Positions 30,505-36,077 of a stretch of DNA of 36,077 nt are shown one piece after another. Made by a program: the position numbers and the translations under genes. Within the stretch, counting starts at the first letter, position 1. The number at the start of each line of letters is the position of its first letter. Origin of the DNA: Cylindrodendrum hubeiense (lineage: Eukaryota > Ascomycota > Sordariomycetes > Hypocreales > Nectriaceae); assembly GCA_014621425.1 (NCBI GenBank), contig JAANBB010000411.1:1-36077 (forward strand). The letters run 5' to 3'. The notes under the pieces are model-generated. The model saw only the letters and a list, made by a program, of their open reading frames with translations. It was not told where the DNA came from and did not search any database.

Positions 30505-31314
30505 ATGTGGTCTCTTCCAAGTCAAGTCACAGTATCCGTCCGACCCTTAGCCATAGACACGAGAACACCTTCACCAACACCAGGCCTGATGCATGGATCT
30601 AGTCCAACCAATAGTGAATCCGAGCAGCGGACGCCATCGCCCATCTCGCCTGACTTGGTTCGGCCCGAAGTTGCAGAGAGCGAGGCAGGCTTTTACGGTT
30701 GGAGTGCTGGATTGCATCGACCGAGTGTGAAGGAAGCCGATGTAATACCCGTTCCAATGCGTTGGTCGCCAGTTGAGACTCAGCCTCGCGAGGTAACGGC
30801 CGGTGCCTTAGACCAACAGGCATCGCCCAGGGTGCCTGACATGGGACCGTCAGAATTCATCATGATTTCGTGCTTCAACATCCACAGGGCACAATGGTTT
30901 TACTCTCGATGCTTCGGGTGGACGTTTCTAGGCGATGTCAACAAGCCCGAGTCAAGCGACGAGGCCATGAGGCGGCACGGGTCGTCGCCCTATGACGTGC
31001 AGTCGATGAACTTTTTCACATGCAACCCATCGACCAACAGCCATAGCATCACGGGTGCGCTGCTCCAACGGAACGATCCACCAGCCACTCAACACGATGA
31101 ACAAGCACGAGTGTTGCGGGGACGGGTAGCAGCCGTGTGCCATTTCCGTGTGCCCGACATCGGCGACGCGGCGGACAGGATCGAGGACAACCTCGGCGTG
31201 GTCAGGTCGCTCCGGTTTGGAATCAGAGGCATGATGGACATTGGCGAGTTTATGGACCCCGAGGGCAACGTGTTTGGCCTGGTAGCATATCACCCGGAGA
31301 TTATTGGGGTCTGA
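30505..31314 (+). CDS. Glyoxalase-fold (VOC superfamily) protein, 269 aa
   Basis: Single-exon gene. Residues 1 to about 110 are low-complexity and Pro/Ser/Thr-rich (LAIDTRTPSPTPGLMHG region). About 112-269 form a vicinal-oxygen-chelate domain of the glyoxalase/bleomycin-resistance/extradiol dioxygenase type. It starts EFIMISCFNIHRAQWFYSRC and ends with the hallmark GEFMDPEGNVFGLVAYH; the Glu of GEFMDPEGN is in the position of a metal ligand. Fungal VOC proteins of this kind are usually annotated as putative lactoylglutathione-lyase-related enzymes, but the reaction cannot be deduced from the sequence. There is no signal peptide. The start was taken as the only ATG that covers the whole frame; a start at MGPSEF (30841) would give the bare domain. 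Confidence 0.8.
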   Translation: MWSLPSQVTVSVRPLAIDTRTPSPTPGLMHGSSPTNSESEQRTPSPISPDLVRPEVAESEAGFYGWSAGLHRPSVKEADVIPVPMRWSPVETQPREVTAGALDQQASPRVPDMGPSEFIMISCFNIHRAQWFYSRCFGWTFLGDVNKPESSDEAMRRHGSSPYDVQSMNFFTCNPSTNSHSITGALLQRNDPPATQHDEQARVLRGRVAAVCHFRVPDIGDAADRIEDNLGVVRSLRFGIRGMMDIGEFMDPEGNVFGLVAYHPEIIGV

Positions 31315-32704
31315 CGTCTGTTACTCTGCAAGTCAAATGGAATGCTGCATGGGGGTAAAGGAATACCCGGCAGCAGGATATGCATTTTGGACTGGGCGAA
31401 AGGATCGATTCTATGGAGGCCAAAGGGCTGATTGTTTAAAACGGAGCGTTGGGAGTTACGAGGATGTTTCTTGGGTTCATGCATGGTCAGCGTTGTGGAT
31501 TTGGCTCTCGGGTCCGTGGTTGGGAATGGCGATGTGCCTGACTTTGGTGGTTGGAATCAGTCACGCAGTTAATACGTTCATTAATACTAATACTAATTGA
31601 GCAAAAGTGCAGGGTGCGGTATACAAGCCAATCACATCAACAGCCAGCCATCGGTTGTTCCAGGACTAATATCGCGGCGCAATTACTCGGTACAACAGTT
31701 CGTGGCGAGGAACTGGGCCTCCGTGTCCTACCCGTCAATGAGTGAACAAACAAGACGGGCAACTCCCGAACGAATAGCCGGGTCCAGAAGTATCGCGGCG
31801 GAAGACCACTTATCCGCTACGGCAAACTCCCCACTTGACCACTAACAGTCAAGGCATGACCGCCAAACGACGACTAGAGACCCTGCCCCGGACTTGGACC
31901 CCCGCCGCTAAACTCGGAATAGCTGTAAAGATCCGGACCTGGGGGTGGGGGAAGAGGGACCTCTCAGAGTCCTGGGAGAGCAGCCTCTCCGCCACTTGCC
32001 GCGGTGTCGGATGCCGGCAGCCGCCGGGGAGCAAGGTACTAAACGGGGGATGAATACGGCATTGGCCAGAGGGTATTGGGCACGAGGAACGGGTAGCGAG
32101 GGCTGCGAAAGCAGCGGTGATGGGCGAAAAAGGGAGGATAAATAATCATGACTGGGCGACGGCATCACAAGACGCCTCGACGACGAAGCAAGGGGAGAAG
32201 ACGGACGAAAGAGGGGCGGCGCAGAGGCAGTCAAGGCCACACTAAGTAGTTTTCGTAATTCCGCCCATGTATCTGTCGGTGTCCTGTCTGTGTCCGTGTC
32301 TTTTTCCATCCGCTGCCGAACGAATGCCGAGTCTCTCTTCCGAGGGGCGGAATACGGAATGGAGCACCATCCTGGTCTACCCGGCCCACCCCCGAACCCC
32401 CCGAGCTACGGCCAGTGACGGCCCTGAATAAAACCCCCGCCACGCCCATGACAGGCGGCCATCATGGCTACTCTCTCGGCTTGAAGCTTTCTTCCTTTAC
32501 GTGACCGACCCAATTCACTTCCTTGATCCGCCCGGCTATTGATTCCTTGGTTCTTTGGTTCTTTGATTCACTGATTCATTGATTCATTGATCCATCTCTC
32601 TCCGACTGTAGCTCTTGCTGGCGACGACTGCAGCTTGGAATCAAGTCTCAGCTGCTCTCCTCTCCCTCCATCCATCCCACCCTCACCTCACACACATACA
32701 CAAG
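31315..32704. other. Promoter region upstream of the CoA-transferase gene
   Basis: About 1.4 kb. Short overlapping frames (31304-31845, 31908-32309) have no domain content. Near 31580-31596 lies an AT-rich stretch with CTAATA repeats, and near 32540-32590 a run of TGATTCAT/TGGTTCTT-like octamers. The last 100 bases are CT-rich, as expected for a leader. I see no convincing gene. Confidence 0.5.
32540..32590. repeat. Degenerate 8-bp tandem repeat (TTGATTCA-like)
   Basis: Repeated TTGATTC/TTGGTTC words with period 8 (TGATTCCT, TGGTTCTT, TTGATTCA, CTGATTCA, TTGATTCA) directly in the promoter or leader of the CoA-transferase gene, about 115-165 bp from its ATG. Confidence 0.65.
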
Positions 32705-34418
32705 ATGCCTTCCACAGCTCTCCGGATACGCACCCTCCGGGCCTTTGCCCGCAATGGCTCAAACGTAGGTCTTACTTCGCGCGCATCAGTGCTCTGTTCT
32801 GCGCTGCGCTGCTCTGTCGCAAACAAGAAAACCCCCATGTTAACATGCCAACCCGTGCTCTAGCCCACTGCCGTGCTCTCCAGGTCCTTCTCGGCCACCT
32901 CCCGCCGCGCTGAGATCAACAAGGTCTTCCCCTCGGCTTCTGAGGCCCTCAAGGACATGAAGTCCAACAGCACCCTTCTCTGCGGTGGATTCGGCCTCTG
33001 CGGTGTCCCCGACACCCTCATCAACGAGATCGTCAAGAAGCCCGAGATCACCGGCATCACCGCCGTCTCCAACAACGCTGGTACCGACACCTCCGGCCTC
33101 GGACAGCTGCTCAAGACCAAGCAGATCAGCAAGATGATCGCCTCGTACATTGGCGAGAACAAGACCTTCGAGAGGATGTACCTCACCGGCGAGGTCGAGC
33201 TTGAGCTGACCCCCCAGGGCACCCTCGCCGAGCGATGCGCCGCTGGTGGCAAGGGCGTTCCCGCCTTCTACACCCCCGCCGCCTTTGGCACCGTCGTCCA
33301 GACCGGCGAGCTGCCTCTGCGCAACAACCCTGACGGTACCGCCGCCGAGTTCTCGTACCCCAAGGACGTCAAGGTCTTCAACGGCAAGTCGTACCTCCTC
33401 GAGCACAGCATTGCTGGCGACTACGCCTTCGTCAAGGCCTACAAGGCCGACAAGCTGGGCAACTGCCAGTTCCGCCTCTCAGCCCACAACTTCAACGGCG
33501 CCATGGGCCGCAACGCCAAGATGACCATTGTCGAGGCCGAGCACATCGTCGAGCCCGGTGAGATCCCTCCCGAGGCCGTCCACCTGCCCGGCATCTACGT
33601 CAAGCGCGTCATCCAGGCCACCGAGGAGAAGAACATTGAGAAGTACACCTGGGCCAAGGATGAGAACGACGCCGACGCCGCCAAGGCTCTGGGCTCTGGC
33701 GAGACTGCTGCCAAGCGTGAGCGCATTGTCCGCCGCGCCGCCAAGGAGTTCAAGAACGGCATGTACGCCAACCTGGGCATCGGCATGCCCATGCTGGCCC
33801 CTGGCTTCGTCGGCCCCGAGGTCGAGGTTCAGCTCCAGTCCGAGAACGGCATCCTCGGTCTCGGTCCCTACCCCCGCAAGGGCGACGAGGACGCCGACCT
33901 GATCAACGCCGGCAAGGAGACCGTCACCCTCAAGCCCGGCGCCGCCGTCTTCGGCAGCGAGGAGAGCTTCGGCATGATCCGCAGCGGTCGCATCGACCTT
34001 ACCATCCTCGGAGCCATGCAGGTCAGCGCCAGCGGCGACCTGGCTAACTGGATGCTTCCCGGAAAGGTCAAGGGCTTCGGCGGAGCCATGGACCTGGTCA
34101 GCAACCCCAGCAAGACCAAGGTCGTGGTGACCATGGAGCACACCGACAAGAAGGGCAACCCCAAGATTGTCAAGCAGTGTGCTTTCCCCCTGACTGGCCG
34201 CACCTGTGTCTCGCGAATCATCACCGAGCTTGTAAGTCGCCCTCACAATCAACTATGTATCTACTCTGACTAACTTGGGACAACAGGGTGTCTTCGACGT
34301 CGACTTCGCCCACGGCCTGACCCTGATTGAGATCGCCGACGGCGTCACCGTCGACGAGATCAAGGCCAAGACCGAGGCTCCCTTCACCGTGGCCGAGGAC
34401 CTCAAGCCCATGCTGTAG
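32705..34418 (+). CDS. Succinyl-CoA:3-oxoacid CoA-transferase (SCOT), mitochondrial, 519 aa
   Basis: Transfers CoA from succinyl-CoA to acetoacetate, the first step of ketone-body use; in the mitochondrial matrix. Exons 32705-32764, 32864-34231 and 34287-34418; introns 99 and 55 nt, both between codons. Residues 1 to about 34 are Arg/Ser/Ala-rich with few acids, a presequence, and intron 1 falls inside it. The alpha part (about 39-280) begins [13 protein letters not shown] and has the glycine-rich [14 protein letters not shown] charged linker (about 280-305) joins it to the beta part (about 305-519: [12 protein letters not shown]). The catalytic Glu is in [13 protein letters not shown] (about residue 347), which agrees with mammalian SCOT. 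The third exon holds [20 protein letters not shown] and ends KPML. Intron 1 is a multiple of three, and its TAG acceptor is itself an in-frame stop, so a retained intron would end translation there. Codon use is strongly C-ending, typical of high expression in this genome. Confidence 0.96.
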
Positions 34419-34451
34419 GCGCGACGCGCGGGCAGCAACCCCAACCCACCG

Positions 34452-34457
34452 AATAAA
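34452..34457 (+). terminator. AATAAA polyadenylation-type signal
   Basis: AATAAA, 34 nt after the SCOT stop codon, followed by A-rich sequence. Fungal signals are loose and this one is rather close to the stop, so the call is tentative. Confidence 0.4.
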
Positions 34458-34873
34458 AAGAGACAATTAAACTGGAGATACCACGTGAGCAGACTGGAGG
34501 GGCCGAGGACGGGCCTTTTTTCATGAATACTGCAGAGGAGGATGAGGCTTGCAATCAGAGTATAAAAATAAGGCTGAAGCCATGGCATCAGAGGGCGTTT
34601 CCATGGCGCAGGGCGTCGCGAGTTCCCGCTGTACGTACCCATTAGACGAGGCATAACTCTACCACCGCATCGGAGGCTCCGTCGTACCGACAGCCGCTAG
34701 ATGTAATTTGAATGAGAATGTGATTATGAAAGATCAAAACAATTGAATTTATATTTTCTTTGATTTCTGCTTTCTGTTTCCTTGCGTCGTGGTGTCTGGG
34801 CCGAGAGTGCATTGCAGCTTACACATCACCTTTTCGCTTGCTGCCCAGTGGCTGGCCGACAGTGACTGAGACG

Positions 34874-34899
34874 GCATCACGCATCACACATCACGCATC
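34874..34899. repeat. 7-bp tandem repeat (GCATCAC)
   Basis: Units GCATCAC, GCATCAC, ACATCAC and a partial GCATC at 34874-34899, in the presumed promoter of the gene beginning at 35022. Confidence 0.75.
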
Positions 34900-35021
34900 T
34901 ATCCCGGACAACCACCCGCCCGCACCCGTCAGCCTTGTCATGATTACCCGCCGCGACATTCCCTACCGCTCTGTTATCTGGCCCTCGTGATCATTCTGGT
35001 CGCGTAGCCGCTACCGCCGTC

Positions 35022-36077
35022 ATGTTCACCCAGCAGGCCGGCCAGGTCTTCAAGGAATGGACCGTCCCTCGCAGCCAGCTCTCCGAGCAGGCCGAGCGCA
35101 ACTCAGCCAACTGGAGCCGCCGCCGGCCGTATCCCACATTCACGGCGCGCGGCACGCGAGGTCCCAGGCCACTCGTGGACATGGCCATCAATGTTGTCGC
35201 GGAAAACATCGGTGACGTCGCCGTGGGCCATCTCGACGGCCTTCCCAAGAGCCTGCTGTGGCGCATCTGGCGCTTCCTCGAGGCGAGGTATGTAAAATCC
35301 CGAACGAGTGAGAAGCAATAGACTTACGCTATGGTGTTTCAGAGGAGTCTGCCTTCACGCATGGAAGCTCTTTTCAAAGCTCCTGCTCGAAGAAGACGAC
35401 GAAAAGACTCTTGGCCTCTACCGTTTCCGCCAGCACATCTGCCGTCCTGGCGACAACCTCACGCGATACACGCAGCCACTGACATCGCCGAACGTAGAGT
35501 TCATCACGCATTTCGTCCTCACTGGCGGTTGCGCTTTTACCACTCATGATCTACTTTGTCTTGCTGCCATGCCAAACCTCGGAGCCCTCGAGCTGATTCA
35601 GCCCGCCGACGAGCAGCGCGGCAATTTCCCCCGGGTGAGCGACGGCCTCATCCGTGGATGGACTGAGATGGACGATCCCTTCCCGCTGCTCAGAATTCTA
35701 CGCATCTGGGGGGACGAACACACGTCGCAGAACTCGTTGTACTCGGTGTCCAAATTTCCCTCTCTGGCGCTGTACGATGTCACGGGTGCTCGGGAGGACT
35801 GGAAGTCGCCGGACGACATCGCCCGCAAGGAGGGCTGGGAACGAGCCGACTCATACTCTGGCCTGGAAGACTCCCTGTTGCGCTACTTGATGCTCTTTGC
35901 ACCCCTTGAGGAAACGCGCACTAATAGGTTGCGTGAACTCTCCCGGAGCATCGACGCCGACCTCGTCTCCCTCTGCAGTGACTCCCGCTGTGCTGTCAAG
36001 TTCGTTGCCAACCACGAGGCCCCGCCACTCCTCGACTATCTCACCGACAACGCCAAGGTTCAAATGCCCTCGTGGGA
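35022..36077 (+). CDS. Unrecognised conserved-type protein, 5' part only (window ends inside it)
   Basis: I cannot name the family. Exon 1 is 35022-35287 and exon 2 runs from 35343 to the end of the window; the intron is 55 nt (donor GTATGT, acceptor CAG), spliced with phase two. The second exon has no stop in its frame up to 36077, giving at least 333 residues. It begins MFTQQAGQVFKEWTVPRSQL with a basic, Arg-rich segment near 30-50. A leucine-rich helix then follows (LDGLPKSLLWRIWRFLEAR), which could be a diverged F-box-like element. Next comes a region of alternating strand/helix character with LAAMPNLGALELIQ and LRILRIWGD, reminiscent of leucine-rich repeats. These resemblances are weak. 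The start has no clear competitor upstream. The C-terminal part lies outside the window. Confidence 0.8.

Larger units (their letters stand above)
34419..35021. other. Intergenic region between SCOT and the last gene
   Basis: Contains an AATAAA-type polyadenylation signal (34452-34457) for SCOT, AT-rich sequence to about 34760, and a short 7-bp repeat (34874-34899). No gene is supported. Confidence 0.55.

Noticed and set aside
33479..34252. A 257-codon open frame antisense to SCOT
   Set aside because: It mirrors the strong C-ending codon use of SCOT, has repetitive Gly/Leu/Val/Asp content and no domain; it is a shadow frame.
1..36077. Transposon, secondary-metabolite cluster, virus-derived or CRISPR content
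   Set aside because: No transposase, reverse transcriptase, polyketide/peptide synthetase, viral or array-like sequence was seen on either strand.

Overview
The window looks like a draft assembly piece from a filamentous ascomycete, probably a Sordariomycete. The evidence is short spliceosomal introns (mostly 46-100 nt, GTRNGT donors, CTAAC-like branch sites, YAG acceptors), CT-rich leaders, and gene families and architectures typical of Pezizomycotina. One unresolved base (10573) and a probable single-base indel in a coding sequence show that the sequence is not finished quality. The genus cannot be fixed from what is here.

Ten protein genes can be supported. Left to right they are: an unrecognised 527-residue protein (+, 433-2298); a long stretch with no convincing gene, rich in short tandem repeats (2299-8717); a type I metacaspase with seven exons (+, 8718-11018); a pericentrin/Spc110-type spindle pole body scaffold (-, 11728-15965); an F-box/SirB1-like/YccV-like protein resembling FBXO21 (+, 16566-18591); a UCH37/UCHL5-type deubiquitinase (-, 18999-20676); the nuclear pore membrane glycoprotein POM152, carrying an apparent one-base frameshift (+, 21856-25744); the ribosome biogenesis factor UTP22/Nrap (-, 25998-29422); a small glyoxalase-fold (VOC) protein (+, 30505-31314); mitochondrial succinyl-CoA:3-oxoacid CoA-transferase (+, 32705-34418); and the 5' part of a second unrecognised gene that runs off the right edge (+, 35022-36077).

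The genes are core housekeeping functions (cell death/proteostasis protease, mitotic spindle, ubiquitin system, nuclear pore, small-subunit rRNA processing, ketone-body/acetoacetate metabolism) and do not form an obvious pathway or cluster. The alternating orientation creates two divergent promoter regions (15966-16565 and 20677-21855, both with CCAAT boxes) and several convergent 3' ends. I see no tRNA, rRNA, transposase, reverse transcriptase, CRISPR array or secondary-metabolite signature genes.

The points most worth a second look are an almost perfect RNA-type hairpin inside an unusually long metacaspase intron, the POM152 frameshift at a C6T3 run, a 32-bp array of CRE-like octamers in the gene-poor region, and a palindrome containing a CCAAT box upstream of POM152.
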